A stretch of 64,000 nt of DNA from Anthonomus grandis grandis (taxonomy: Eukaryota > Arthropoda > Insecta > Coleoptera > Curculionidae), in contig NC_065567.1 in assembly GCF_022605725.1 (NCBI RefSeq), positions 28,127,127-28,191,126 of the forward strand, read 5' to 3'. The notes under the pieces are model-generated. The model saw only the letters and a list, made by a program, of their open reading frames with translations, had not been told where the DNA came from and did not search any database. Both the position numbers and the translations under genes were made by a program. Below, piece after piece: positions 1 to 11,606 of this stretch (within the stretch, counting starts at the first letter, position 1; the number at the start of each line of letters is the position of its first letter).

Positions 1-1974
1 GAGAAAAATGAAACTTACTCTGATGTTCTTTGGGGTGGGCTTCTCAGGCCTGGGGGCCTATTTAGTTATAACTCTAGGCACTCCCCCAAAAGATGAAGAT
101 GGCAACTATATGAGGGATGAATATTCAGATGGGTCCATTGTAAAAGCTTATCTTATGAGGACACTTAGGGAGCTGGAGTATTATCGAAGGGTGGGTCCTA
201 TTTGTACAGTTTTTTTTATTTAATTTATTAATTGATACATGGGATCAATCCCATTACAAAAAAATATTATTATTTCAGAAAAAGAAATAAAAGCTAAATC
301 ACCTAACCACTAATTAACAATAATTATAAGACTTAATTTTAATAATTTCTAAAATCTTCTTTACAATTATGTAAGACAAAACCATGGACCTTAGATGCTT
401 TAGTTATAATAGTATTCACATGGGTATTAAAATTCAATTGTTCATCAAAAAAGATACCAAGTTCCTTTACTACTTCAGTGTACCTAAGATTAACATTATC
501 AATAGTATAGGAGGAAGTTACCCGTTTGTTTCTTTTATAAAAACTGATGTAATTGCATTTACCCACATTTAAAGGCAAAAAACTATAATATCATTACTAA
601 AAATATTGAATAATAGAGGAGAATTTAATAAATAAATTTAGTTGATTAAAGAGCCATCAAGAGAAAAACTGCTACCAGATCCATTGAAGTATCCATACAT
701 TCAACCTAAATACACATTAGTCTTGGAGTTAACAGATGTATTGGTGCATCCTGATTGGACGTACAATACTGGTTGGAGATTCAAGAAGAGGCCATGTAAG
801 TTAGTACTCTTTATTTATTATAATTTTATTTATTAAGTATCAACAGTCCAAGGATCAATTATATAAAGGAAAATAACAATTAAACCTAATACTACAGAAA
901 AAAGAATAACACCAAGTTATCTTCTTATGTTGACAGTAAGGGGTAGAGGTCTGAGAAGCATAAAGTTTATCGTCAATAATTTTGGTAATAAATGAAGTTA
1001 AGAATGTAATACTGCCATGCTTTACTTTATCAAAATGCCTTCTTTATATCAGTTATAAATAACATTTACTTGTTTCTCTTCATTTAGGACATTGTGAACA
1101 ATGTGACAAAACCTTATAAGGTTGGTCAAAGTAGACTTCTTGGTGCTCAGATATGTTGAACTTGACTTCATCGTACAGTTTATTAGATGAGACCAATTCA
1201 AAAATGTTTAGATTGCATTGAGAATCGTAACTGGACGATAATTTGTTGCATCATTCTTGGCACCTTTTTTTAATAATGATATTACTTTGCTTAAACACCA
1301 AACTTTTGGATTGACAGTCCATCAGGTCCTATAGACTTATTTACCATAATTATTTTCATTTTCTTCAAATAATTTATAAAAAACTTGTTTCAGTGTTGGA
1401 TTACTTCCTAGAGTCCCTAAAAGATCATTACGAGATAGTAATATACACAGCTGAACAGGGCATGACAGTTTTCCCATTAATTGAAGCGATTGACCGTAAA
1501 AACATTATTGCTTACAAACTTGTAAGGGATGCAACTCATTTTACTGGGGGACATCATGTCAAAAGCTTGAATAACTTAAACAGAGACCTAAGCAAAGTAA
1601 TTTGTATCGACTGGAATCCTAATAATGTGAAATTTAATCCAGAGAATCTTTTCCGTTTGCCACGTTGGTCTGGGAATGATGATGATACTACTCTGTTGGA
1701 TTTAGTTAGTTTTCTTAAAGGTATTGTGTGAAATGTGTGTTTGTGTGTGAAATTTATTTTGCTTCTTTTAGCAATTGCTGAAAATGATATTGAAGATGTC
1801 AGGGAGGTCCTGAAGGTTTATAGCGACTACGACGATCCGATAATGGCATTTAGGGACAAGCAGAAGAGGCTCATCGATGAACTGGAGGCACAGGAAGCGG
1901 CAAAGAAGGAACAGGAAAAGAATAAAGTATCCAGATGGACGCCAAGTTTTCTTAAAAGATCGCCATCATTTTAG
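1..1974 (+). CDS. Tim50: TIM50, mitochondrial import inner membrane translocase subunit (5' partial, 4 exons)
   Basis: TIM50 is the inner-membrane receptor of the TIM23 complex; it takes presequence proteins from the TOM complex and helps gate the channel. Visible exons are <1-190, 642-795, 1394-1720 and 1772-1974 (stop TAG). Phases fit (0, 1, 1) and every junction is GT-AG, giving about 288 residues; insect TIM50 is longer, so the presequence lies upstream of the window. Exon 1 encodes a hydrophobic membrane span ([18 protein letters not shown]) followed by an acidic linker. Exons 2-4 encode the FCP1-like (NIF/HAD) domain with the TIM50 blocks [51 protein letters not shown] and [13 protein letters not shown]. 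The phosphatase signature DxDx(T/V) is replaced by ELTDV, as is usual in animal TIM50, so it is a binding rather than a catalytic fold. The C-terminus is a charged, coiled-coil-like tail. Identification is secure; the true start codon is not in the window. Confidence 0.93.
339..578 (-). pseudogene. Jockey-type non-LTR reverse transcriptase fragment in Tim50 intron
   Basis: A 79-codon open stretch on the minus strand matches the C-terminal RT region of Jockey-like elements: [15 protein letters not shown], then a YTIDNVNL strand, [13 protein letters not shown] and a [17 protein letters not shown] block. No endonuclease or catalytic YADD block remains nearby. It sits antisense in the first visible intron of Tim50 and is a dead 5'-truncated copy. 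Confidence 0.75.
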
Positions 1975-1979
1975 ATCTA

Positions 1980-3680
1980 CTTTTTAATTCTATTTTATAT
2001 GTTATTACTTATTATAATAAAAGCTCGGTCGTAAAATAGCCGATAATATACATTATTTTGTATATTATTTCTAGTATAAATTATACACTTAATGCCCTAC
2101 ACTGTATATTTAAAAAACGTGCCAAAATTGTTATTTTAAAACGATTTACTGAATTAAACATCTTTTTTCAGCCACGCGATTTCAAAAGAGAATATAATGA
2201 AGCTCGCCCGTTCAAATGCTAACAAAAACTTATCACGTGCTCGAGCAGGAGCTCGCGAAGTATGCGTTTAGAATATTTCGCTTTGAGTTAGTGTCACGGA
2301 AGCCAGGAATAAAATACCAACAGCTGTGCCCCTCTTTTATCTACTTTAGAAGCTAAATATCATTTTTTTAACCGCTCTATTTAGTGTGGCTTAATAGAAA
2401 AATAAATAGTCAAAGTCAAATATCGCTTTATTGTGTTATTAACAAAACACAGATAAATGAGGTACTTTACAGAATACAACAATAGATCCATCAAAAGCAT
2501 TTAGAGCAGATAAATCAGGTAATTAATTAATACGATTTATTAAAATATCATTAGACAATTAACACAATACAACAAAAAATTTATGAAAATGAGTATACGA
2601 CGCTTTTGTGATATGTACCACTGAAAACATGAAAAGAAACAACACAGAGTTAGTCGTAAAGATGCCCAGTGATGGTAATTCTTTTATGACAAGGATAAGA
2701 TGGTTGTAGATCTTAGGCCCTTCATAGATTATTGACTTTTAATTAGACTTGACGGGTAATTATTTTGAACCGTTATTACTTGGGAATTGATTTAATATTT
2801 AACGTTATCCTAGAAATGTCTAATACAGTCATTAAGATTATTTACAAAGGGCCATTAATTTAGGGAAGAATAATCATTGTAACGATTGAGATAAGTGATA
2901 AGTCCTTATATTGGGGTTTCATTTATCAGGAGTGACTAAAGAGGTCAGTGATATCTCTTGTAGGCCAGTGTATATCGAATTTTTCCAATTCCAATATTAC
3001 AGAAAGAAAGCCGTTAGGCATTAAAAGGATTTTACTAACAATCATTAGTTAGAGGGATTATAGAAAGTTTAATCAACAATAATTTCAACTTTTATTTATA
3101 TGGTTATTAATATTTTTTTGTCGCAATCAATTTGAAAATGAAGTCAATTTAATTAATAAAAATCTTGTGAATATTCCCGAGCATTTAGGTTATGTAAGCA
3201 AAATAAATGTAAAATGAGTACTTTTTATCAGTTAATCACAACCAGTCATTTGATTTCTCGTTTATTATATAATATGGCAACCACGGGTCAAAAAGAAGCA
3301 AAATCAATATCAGAAGTAAAAAAGTAATTGGGATAATTCAAAAAAATTAAGGATGGTGAGCTATTTAAGAAATACATAATGATGTATATGTTAAATATAT
3401 ATGACGGGTGTTTGTCAATTACTAATTTAAAAAAAAAATTCATTAAAATTGTTTTACATTGTACTTGTTGTAACATTTTTTTGGCAGATTTATAGCATTT
3501 TTAAAAACATATTTTTTTGTTCTTATTAATGCATTTTTATTTATTTGGTTTTTTATCAGGCATTTAGATATGTAGAGAAACATCAAAATTTGGCTCAAGT
3601 GCCTGGAATAAATTAATTAATTTTTCTTCCATGCATATAATCAAATATAATCAATATCTGTATTGAACATAACTATATTT
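1980..3680. other. Intergenic AT-rich sequence, no gene seen
   Basis: Downstream of Tim50 I see only AT-rich sequence with short homopolymers. No open frame carries a recognisable domain, and no terminal repeats could be paired. Confidence 0.5.
2016..2021 (+). promoter_or_regulatory. Probable polyadenylation signal of Tim50
   Basis: AATAAA lies 42 bases after the TIM50 stop codon in AT-rich sequence, a normal position for cleavage and polyadenylation of an insect transcript. Confidence 0.55.
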
Positions 3681-3689
3681 TCCACCTAA

Positions 3690-4340
3690 TAGACTCTCTA
3701 CTGGGATCTCTCTGGATTCTTTTTAATATACTACTGACAACTTAAACCAAATTTTTACAGATTTTTACGCATACGCAGATGATATAGAGATTCTTGCCTG
3801 AATCTGCTCAAATATTACAATCACATATAAATAAAGTATAAGATTTGTCTGTTAAGCACAACTTCAAGGTCAACTTTGACAATTATTCCTCACAGGAAGT
3901 GCAAATTTCCACTGGACTTCTCCAGGATTCTGTTTTGGGACCAGTAGTCTTCCTGTTATATATTATAATGACCTCTAGCAATAAAAGGTAAGGTGACAAT
4001 GTTTGTTGATCTTGAAACAATTAAGGAGTGGTCATCAACATTGAACCATATTTTCTTTTCAATTAATAATGAAAATTTTATAATCAAATCTGAAGCAAAA
4101 TATCGTGGATGTAATTTAGACTAAAAATTAACTATAAATTAACCAAATTATAAAAAGATGTTATTCAAACTGCTCTATTTGAACAGGAAAAATTTTAACT
4201 TTAAAATAAGAGAATTACTGTGTAAATGTATATGTAGATATATTCTATATACTGTAGATTAGTGCATGGAGTTCGAACGTACGACAGAATATCTCTCAAG
4301 ATAAAAGAACTTAATTGGCTAAATTGGTTGTAAAACAGAC
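3690..4340 (+). pseudogene. Two adjacent decayed non-LTR reverse transcriptase relics
   Basis: Around 3690-3800 the plus strand reads a broken GSL-GSLWILF block followed by FYAYADDIEIL (catalytic YADD at 3772-3783) and a stop. A second copy of the preceding palm motif (GLLQDSVLGPVVFLLYI) starts near 3913, runs into a TMFVDLETIKEW block, and later a KIRELLCKC thumb-like block near 4200. Two copies of the GSVLGP motif in one direction mean two separate insertions or a duplication. Both have stops and frameshifts. Confidence 0.6.
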
Positions 4341-5723
4341 AGATAAGTCAAGTTATATAACCGATTGTATTGTATTCAGAGAACGCCTTCATATGATTTC
4401 CTGAAACATTTGCCCTCCCTAGATTTAGAACTTTCCTTTCAAAAACTTGAAGAAGTTCATACAGCTGCAAAAATCTTTTTGATAGATTCACAGTAATTAT
4501 AGTAATCGCATAATTGTTATACCTGCTACCTCGAGTCAATAACCTGCAGTTTTAGTTTATATAATAAAGCTTCTGCTGCTCATTCTTTGGGTTATTCTAC
4601 TCCAATCATTGATTTCGTCTCTTTTTTTTAAATGTAAATTTAGCATCAAACAAATAAGTTAAGAGTAATCTAGGCTAAACTGCTCCTTGTATTTGTATGT
4701 GCATTTTCTTTTACAAATGAAGAGCATTTATTACCAATTGGTCATAATGGTTTCAGGCAAACTTATTACGTCTTATTTGCCCTATTGCATAATTATAGTT
4801 CTATAAAATTTACCTCTGCACAAATATATATATAAAAACAAGAAACAAAGACAGATTCCAGTCTCTTCTTTTTTTTTTGCATGATTACACTTATGCCTCG
4901 GTTCCTTCCTTCATCGAATTTTTATTTCGTACACAAATTTACCGAACCGTTGCAAAAAAAAAGTGAAATATTCCAGACAAGGATATGCCTGGAATCATCG
5001 ATCCTGGGATTCCTCTTACAACAAAAAAAAAAAAATAAAATAAAAGGGAAAAAACCCACGGTCACAAGGACGAGCCATTATGTGAGAGCGGCCACCAGGG
5101 ATGCTCAACATACGAGTATGTAAAGCATTAGGGAGTTTTAAAACTTTTTAAGTTCCGCACGTGTGGATTTTTAAGGCTCCTGTTCGCGAGAACATGCCAT
5201 TTTATTTTAGTTGAGGATTCACTGGATTCAAGGGAAAACGAGCACGGGGAGGGGGGTGGGAACGGTTCGAAAATTGAAAATTCGCCGAACAATTCATGGG
5301 CAACGGTTCCCGTTTAGTTGAGATTAATCGTGTGTGCGGAACACGTAACATGCAAATTTTCACTTCATTCGGTAAATGTTTTATATGCCACAGAACATGT
5401 TCGCACCCTTGTCGATTGTTGCTGATATTATATTTCTATATATCGGACCAGGGGTAGTTTTTTTTTTACATGAATAAATCGATGTATGTATGTTTTGTTT
5501 AGAACCAGTTTATAATATGACAAAGAAATAATAATAGTTTTATAATGCGAAATGCGAATTTTTTTTTAAATAGTCATTTTATTATACTGTTTAGAAATAT
5601 TGTACCTAAATTGAGAGCTACAACATACAGTAATACATTTTATTCATGATAAGTGTAACACAAGCACCACGTTATTTGGGACTCTTAAATCAATGGGAGT
5701 CTTATACCCGCATTCTTCACGCT

Positions 5724-5933
5724 TCAAAATCGCGAAGCATCTCTGTATATGGCGCAAAAATATAAACTACCTTCAAAGGAATGTTTAGTTTGTTTTAGCG
5801 TTGGATACGTATAGAAACCGGGAGATTGTGGGTACGTTGGTAACGTCGCGTTTTCCACATAATCGCGTAGAATTAATGACATTTCTGTCATTTTCACTTT
5901 ATTTGTGAGCAAATTAATGTAATATAAAAACAA
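5724..5933 (-). CDS. Possible coding exon, unknown product
   Basis: A 69-codon open frame on the minus strand. An internal methionine (reverse of about 5893-5895) has A at -3 and begins MTEMSLILRDYVENATLP, followed by a Tyr/Pro-rich stretch TYPQSPGFYTYPTL with a possible N-glycosylation site (NAT). A GTAGTT donor-like site follows near codon 41 of that reading. Composition is less skewed than the surrounding sequence. I do not recognise it and no partner exon was found, so it may be a chance frame. Confidence 0.25.
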   Translation of the reverse strand: MFLYYINLLTNKVKMTEMSLILRDYVENATLPTYPQSPGFYTYPTLKQTKHSFEGSLYFCAIYRDASRF

Positions 5934-6208
5934 AATCGTGCATTAAAACGAATCGGGAAATTTTTAACACGTTGACAACGTCGCCGTGACGGACATGTTA
6001 AAGCAAGTCTTTAAGGCGGTTTTTTTGAATTCGAACATTATTTGTGACCAAACTAGTGTTACAAGAAAAGCATGCTGGAGAGAAACGGTTTATTTGGACC
6101 CAGATTGATATTTTTATCGGGTAAGTGGATGTAAATTAAATGGTTTAGATAAGATTTTCTTGTAATAGAACACGGCTCTTAATATAATGGAGTCATATAT
6201 GTGTAATA

Positions 6209-6846
6209 CAGGGTGACTCAAAATTGAGTGCAAAGATTTCAAGGGCGTATTTACTAGTCAAAAATAAGAACTTTTTTTCATAAAAACGTACATATGTCCT
6301 AACTTGTTCCGTTTTCTAGATACAGAGTGTAAAAGTTTTTTTTATTATGAAAATCTGCTTTTGTATGTATCTGTTACTTAGGCTAAGTTAAATTTTAAAA
6401 ATAAATTAAATGGATGCGAATTTTTTATTTATTTTAATAGGGCCAGGCACAGGTTTTGTAAGTAGTAAGGCTCAAGAGGCAAGAAAGTTTCATTATTGAC
6501 CGCTTATTCTGAAAAAAAATTGAATTGTCAAAAAAGCGGTGGCGTACTATAATTTTGCCTATAAGTATCAAGTAAGTAGCCCCCTGAAGCGCCACTGGAA
6601 TTAATAAATTTATTTTATAAATAGGACATTTTATAGATAAGACGACAAATAAGCCTACGAAATTTTATTTAAATCGGCTGAAAGTATTTTGACTAATTGG
6701 TAAAAAACCGATTTTATTAAAAAACTATTACACTCTGTATCTAGAACACGAAGCAAGTTAGGGCATACGTTTATATGAAAAAAGTTCTTATTTTTGGCTG
6801 GTAAATACGCCGTTGAAATCTTTGCACTCAATTTTGAATCACCCTG
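6209..6846. mobile_element. MITE of mariner type, TA target duplication, ~130-bp inverted repeats
   Basis: The ends are CAGGGTGACTCAAAATTGAG and, in reverse complement, CAGGGTGATTCAAAATTGAG; the similarity continues for roughly 130 bp on each side (through ATACAGAGTGTAA). TA dinucleotides flank it at 6207-6208 and 6847-6848. The 638-bp element has no transposase frame, so it must have been moved in trans by a mariner-like enzyme. Confidence 0.85.
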
Positions 6847-6889
6847 TATAACTCAAAAAGTATTTAATAATAACAAACATTCAAATCCG

Positions 6890-6972
6890 TTTCTTTTTCT
6901 CGTTTATACGTCTATAATATCTATCTATTCTATATTTATATCTGTCTATAATATCTATCTTATAATATCTTA
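6890..6972. repeat. Short TATCTATC-rich low-complexity repeat
   Basis: Repeated words CTATAATATCTATCT and similar between 6908 and 6970, a degenerate microsatellite directly after the MITE. Confidence 0.6.
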
Positions 6973-7029
6973 AGACGAAGTTCAAGCTTTTGCTGATGAC
7001 ACTTAGTTATACTGTTGTTTTGAGGCTAA

Positions 7030-7985
7030 TGGGCAATGTGAATAAAAACTTAGCTTTTGCTTTTAGTATAAAGTATAAGCTTTAGCTTTTACTAGATAGA
7101 TTTACCTTTTGCTTTTACTTACTAGCGAAAGCTAGATATTTTAAGTATTTACTTAAAGTTTCTTTGGTAAATCATCCAACGGTGTTATGCCGTACCCTTT
7201 ATCGCCTAAAATAAGTCCATAGTTCTGTTGACGTCTTCTCATCATACCAAAAATATTTGATCTTCTTAAAATACGACTGTCGTGCACCGAGCCAGGCCAT
7301 TGAGCATCTACGGATGTAAAAATTTCTTTTGCGTCACAAGTTGCGTCACTACACTCCATCCTTTCCTATTGTCACTATGTAGCGATGGCGTTATTATTGG
7401 TACATGAGTGTCAATTGCACCAAAAGCACAGGGAAATCTATACAACTGTACCCGTTCGTTGATTGCCTGCTCAGTCGAGTTTTTTGTAGGAAATTTCATC
7501 GAAATTCCTGTCTTTTCAACTATTTTTGGTAAAACGTGAGATACCGTTTTATATATTGTTGTTCTATGAACTCCTTCTTTTCTGATCCTTATTTGAAATC
7601 TAGGATCACTTAGAAATTGCAAAAATATTTGCATTTTTTTTTGGACTCAATGCACCAACCTAGAGTTGGTCCAAAAAATGGTTAGCTATCCACTTAACAT
7701 TTTCTTCGCTAAATCTATACAGATCGTGGTATTCTTCGGCACGACTTTCTTTTCTTTCGGAATAAAATTTTACAGATCTTATATTCATAGATGCAGCCAT
7801 TTCTACCAAATTGTTTAACAATACTAAATTTTTAAGCCAGGGTCTAACAAGCTTGCAAAAATGTAAGTTTTTCCTTAGTAATTGCTTACTTTTATTCCCA
7901 CCATATTTAGACAATGCTAACAACTTTAGCTTTTGCTAATTGTATTAATTAGTAAAAGTTACTACCTACTTTTATTCATTGCAAA
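7030..7985 (-). mobile_element. PIF/Harbinger transposon relic
   Basis: The element contains the transposase relic at 7153-7923. Probable ends are TGGGCAATG at 7030 and CATTGCAAA ending at 7985, short imperfect inverted repeats, with CTAA on both sides (7026-7029 and 7986-7989); Harbinger elements favour TAA/TTA-type 3-bp targets. The boundaries are less certain than the coding identity. Confidence 0.5.
7153..7923 (-). pseudogene. HARBI1-like DDE transposase, frameshifted and truncated
   Basis: Three overlapping frames on the minus strand together give a Harbinger (DDE_Tnp_4) transposase. Blocks in order: an N-terminal helical region; RIRKEGVHRTTIYKTVSHVL (HTH-like); FPCAFGAIDTHVPI with the first catalytic Asp; VDAQWPGSVHDSRILRRS with the second Asp; LILGDKGYGITPL. 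The frame shifts at a run of A near 7635 and again near 7320-7360. It stops after DDLPKKL, before the usual region with the catalytic Glu (ERxFG), so no active enzyme is encoded. Confidence 0.8.
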
Positions 7986-8344
7986 CTAAGCATTTGCCCT
8001 GCCCATTCTCAAGCTCTTATAAGGGACCTATGACATATAATTCATTATAAGAGCCATAATTTAATTTTAAATTCTACAAAGTTTGTAGTCAAGTTTTGGA
8101 AAATAATTTGAATATTTTTATTGGAGAATCTAAAAATAATATATAGTAGTTTTTTAAATAATTTATTCCTTTTTTTTGTCATTTTTCTCCCATTTGTAAA
8201 CAAAATCGTCTATGGTATAAGTTTTATGGTATTATTAATTTGCCTTAAAAAATTAAATTTTATCGTTATTTGTGATAAAAAATAGCACAACTACTACAAT
8301 TTTCATAGCGATACGCCTTGTTTTCGAGAAATAAAATGGCGTTT

Positions 8345-9130
8345 TTTCACCTTTTATTAGAAAACCTTAAGGTTATGTGAAAAAAGTATAGATACAAGAA
8401 CTATAGATTTTTTTATCATCTATAATCTTCCTTAAAAGCATTTTTGTTTCAGGTAATTGTTTTTTGCAAAAAAACTGTTTTTTATTTACCCTACTCTTAC
8501 CCCCCCCCACCCACCCCACACCACTTACCAGTAAGAAATTTTCTTCAAAAATCATTGTTTTCCAAATAATACGCATGAATAACAGCTGGTTTCATTATTA
8601 ATATTTAATTTAATAACATCGTTTCTTTATTTAAATTTGATATAATTATATATACGTATATTAATAAATATTTAATACAAACCAGTGCTATTAAATTATG
8701 GACGAGAAATGATGATTTTTCAAGAGAATTTCTTACTGGATAAATATTTGGGGGGTAAGAGTTGTCTTAATGAAAACCAATGTTTTTGCACAAAATATAT
8801 ATTTAATATTAAATTTAATAACACTGTTTATTTAAATTTGATATAATTTTATATATAAATATTTTGTATAAAAACCGCGTAATTAGATTGGATATTATGG
8901 ACGAAAAACAGTGATTTTTCAGAAAAATTTCAGCAAATATTTGAGGTGTAGTAACCGAGTTCAAAAATTAGAAATGTACATGCTGTCTCAATTTTCCGAA
9001 ATTTTCTCCCTTGATTCGTATATAATATACGTATATTCTTCTACAGTTTAATAAATATACTTTGACCATATACGGTTGTTAAATATACCAAAACCAAAAA
9101 TGTACTAAAAAATCGTTGAATAAATATACC
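8345..9130 (+). repeat. AT-rich inverted repeat, left arm
   Basis: This segment is the reverse complement of sequence at 10690-11575. Shared words include CCACCCACCCCACAC-type C-runs, CTTACCAGTAAGAAAT, a CATGAATAACAGCTGGTTT block and ACTTTGACCATATACGGTTG. Inside, the unit (GGACGAGAAA...TTTCTTACTGG...GGGGGG) occurs in both directions (8480-8580 reversed, 8700-8760 forward). Confidence 0.75.
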
Positions 9131-9576
9131 TTTTTAAGTTTTTTAAAAGCACAAAGTGCCTTTACTCCATAAACACTTTTAAGTTATCAGTAAGTCATGA
9201 TGCCTTGAGTTCTGTAATACGAGACCCAATAATTGGCGCATGCTTATCAAATAACTGCAAAATAAAATTATTAAGTAATGTTATAGTAAAAGCTATTCCA
9301 TTGCAAAATATCCTAAGATAATCCCAAATTATAGTTTTAACATCCCTATTAAACGTTGAGTATATTACGAAATTTTTTTTAGTGAGGGTTTTATAATTTC
9401 ACTCATTATAGCTCTGTAATGCATCTAATGTTGAGCAATCAGTTGGTGGTTAATTATGATATCAATAATTTTTTCACAGGTATTTAAAAATTTGCTCAAT
9501 AAAATCATAACCAGCAAAAAAATAGACTAGCGAGTTTGAGTGGCTTGTATAAAACCCCATTAAGAACACATTCAAG

Positions 9577-9963
9577 TTATAGTCGAATAAATAAAGTGTG
9601 GTTGAAAGGTACGCCACTGTGGGGTATCCACAGAATGGAAATAATGAAATTTTCAAGTGCAACGTCCTGGATCGGTATCAGAGTACGGCACTGGAATATG
9701 CCGTCGTCCGAGGCGGCGCACTCGACGTCGCGACGCCGAAAGCTCGCGTCGCCGTCTAAAACATAAGCGTATAGTCTACCCCTAGATCCTGGAAAAGAAC
9801 GTTTATTTTTTCGTAACTCGCCGGTAAAATGTACTCGTTTCAAATAGCGATCTCTGAAACACCGACCGTGACAACTTTCGGAAATGTTCGAACTTAACTT
9901 AGTGCCTTCCCTGAGCCCCGTGTCGAGACCCCCGCCCCCCCGCTCGTAGTCCCACCAGTACAT
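9577..9963 (-). CDS. GC-rich open frame, possible Ig-like exon, unknown gene
   Basis: A 128-codon frame on the minus strand in a GC-rich island (9660-9960) that contrasts with the AT-rich neighbours. A possible acceptor TTTTCCAG (AG at 9789-9790) would begin an exon at 9788 reading GSRGRLYAYVLDGDASF then ECAASDDGIFQCR. The D-x-G-x-F-x-C-R pattern recalls the F-strand of V-type immunoglobulin domains such as those of insect Sidestep/Beat proteins, but the preceding cysteine and tryptophan cannot be placed with confidence. The upstream part (YWWDYERGG and a G-run) may belong to another frame. It lies between the inverted AT-rich arms. It could be a true exon, a relic or chance; no flanking exon was found. 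Confidence 0.3.
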   Translation of the reverse strand: MYWWDYERGGGGLDTGLREGTKLSSNISESCHGRCFRDRYLKRVHFTGELRKNKRSFPGSRGRLYAYVLDGDASFRRRDVECAASDDGIFQCRTLIPIQDVALENFIISILWIPHSGVPFNHTLFIRL

Positions 9964-10689
9964 ATTCTAAATAAAAGGTAATTTTATATATTATTGCCAC
10001 CCTTAATTAGATACTTAAAAAATCATATGATTTATGTAGGTCGCTGCCACATTTGGGGTAACGGGTAAAAATAGCTTCCTTTATAACCTTTGTCTTTTTT
10101 TAAATATTTTATTTAAAAAAAAATAATAACCAGGTTCTCAGCCACTAGTGCCTTTATTTTAATAAAATTATGATAATTGAATTACCCTCAAAGGTTTTTG
10201 AATCTTGACTCTAAAGGGCGCTTTTGGCGGGATTTACGACTCTCATTTTTCCCTTATACACGTGTCTGCTAATAAAAGGAAATCGGGGATTAGACCCGAT
10301 TTGGTTCATGTTTTGTTTCTATATGGTTCAAATAATTTATCGATTTCGAGCGTGTTTGTATGGCTTTCACAAAAATTTCAATAGTTCCTCGAGAAAAAGA
10401 CCCACACTGAATTGACTTATCTTATGCGGTTAAAACGACGTTTTAATTACGTTAATTCGGTTTTCATTATGATTCTCACTTAAGTGGTCGCAGATGATAC
10501 GGCTATAATCGAGAGGGCAACCACTTAGATATCTTTCTTTGTATAATACTGTTGGGGTGCTTGTGGTGTCAGTTTTAGTCAATTGAGTATTTTGGAGGAA
10601 AATTAAGGGTTGTTTTTTTAACAGTATTTTGATAAAATTAAGACGCTTTTAGATAATACTTGGGTTACATATATAGTTTTTTAACTTGA

Positions 10690-11575
10690 TTATTACAACT
10701 CAAATATTTGATCTGAAAAATCACTCTTTTTCGTCCATATTATCCTATCTAATAACGCTGTTTTAATACTGAATATTTATATATAAAATTATATTAAATT
10801 TAAATAAACCGTGTTATTTAATTAGATATTGAATATATATTTTCTGCCAAAAAAAAACTGTTTTTTATCAATGAAATCCTTAACCCCCCACCCACCCCAA
10901 ACATTTACCCAATAAGAAATTCTTTTGAAAAATCACCGTTTTGCGTCTATTATATCCAATCTAGTGTCACTGTTTTTGTATTAAATATTTATTAATATAC
11001 ATATATTAAATTATATCAAATTTAAATATACAAATTGTGTTTTTAGCTTAGATATTAATGACGAAACTAGCTGTTATTCATTTGTATTATTTTGGAATAC
11101 ATTGATTTTTGTAAATAATTTCTTACTGGTAAGTTATGTGGGGTGGGTGGGGGGGTGTAAGGGTAGGTTTAATGAAAAATGTTTTTTTATGCAGAAAATA
11201 ATTGCCTGACAAAAAATGCTTTGTAAGAAAATTATAGGTAAAAAACTATAGTTTTTGTATCTATACTTTTCTCACATACCTAACCTTAAATTCTCAGTAA
11301 TTCAGTTTTTTAAGATAAGTCATTAACTTTGGAGAAAAATCTTTTTTTTTTTTGGTTCTAGACAACTTTTCATGGTCTAGGTTCAAAAATACAGTTGAAA
11401 TTATTGGTATATTCATCAACCGTATATGGTCAAGGTATATTTAATAAATTGTAGAATATACGTGTATCATATAGGAATCTGTTTACACAAGGGAAAAAAT
11501 TTCGGCGTTTAAAAAATTGACAAGGGGTTTATAAAGGTTTACTTTTGACACTCGATCACTACACCTTAAATATGT
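10690..11575 (-). repeat. AT-rich inverted repeat, right arm
   Basis: Reverse-complement partner of 8345-9130, with the order of blocks permuted: the segment matching left 8935-9100 (ATATACGGTTG, GGTGTAGT) lies outside the others here (11405-11575), at the far end instead of the near end. The mariner element at 11607 begins about 30 bases beyond it. Confidence 0.75.
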
Positions 11576-11606
11576 TATGAAATAACCCCGATATCACACA
11601 CACATA

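Noticed and set aside
4348..4539. Minus-strand open frame
   Set aside because: Antisense to a decayed reverse transcriptase on the plus strand; no features of its own.
9536..9766. Plus-strand 76-codon frame
   Set aside because: Antisense shadow of the GC-rich minus-strand frame; no domain.
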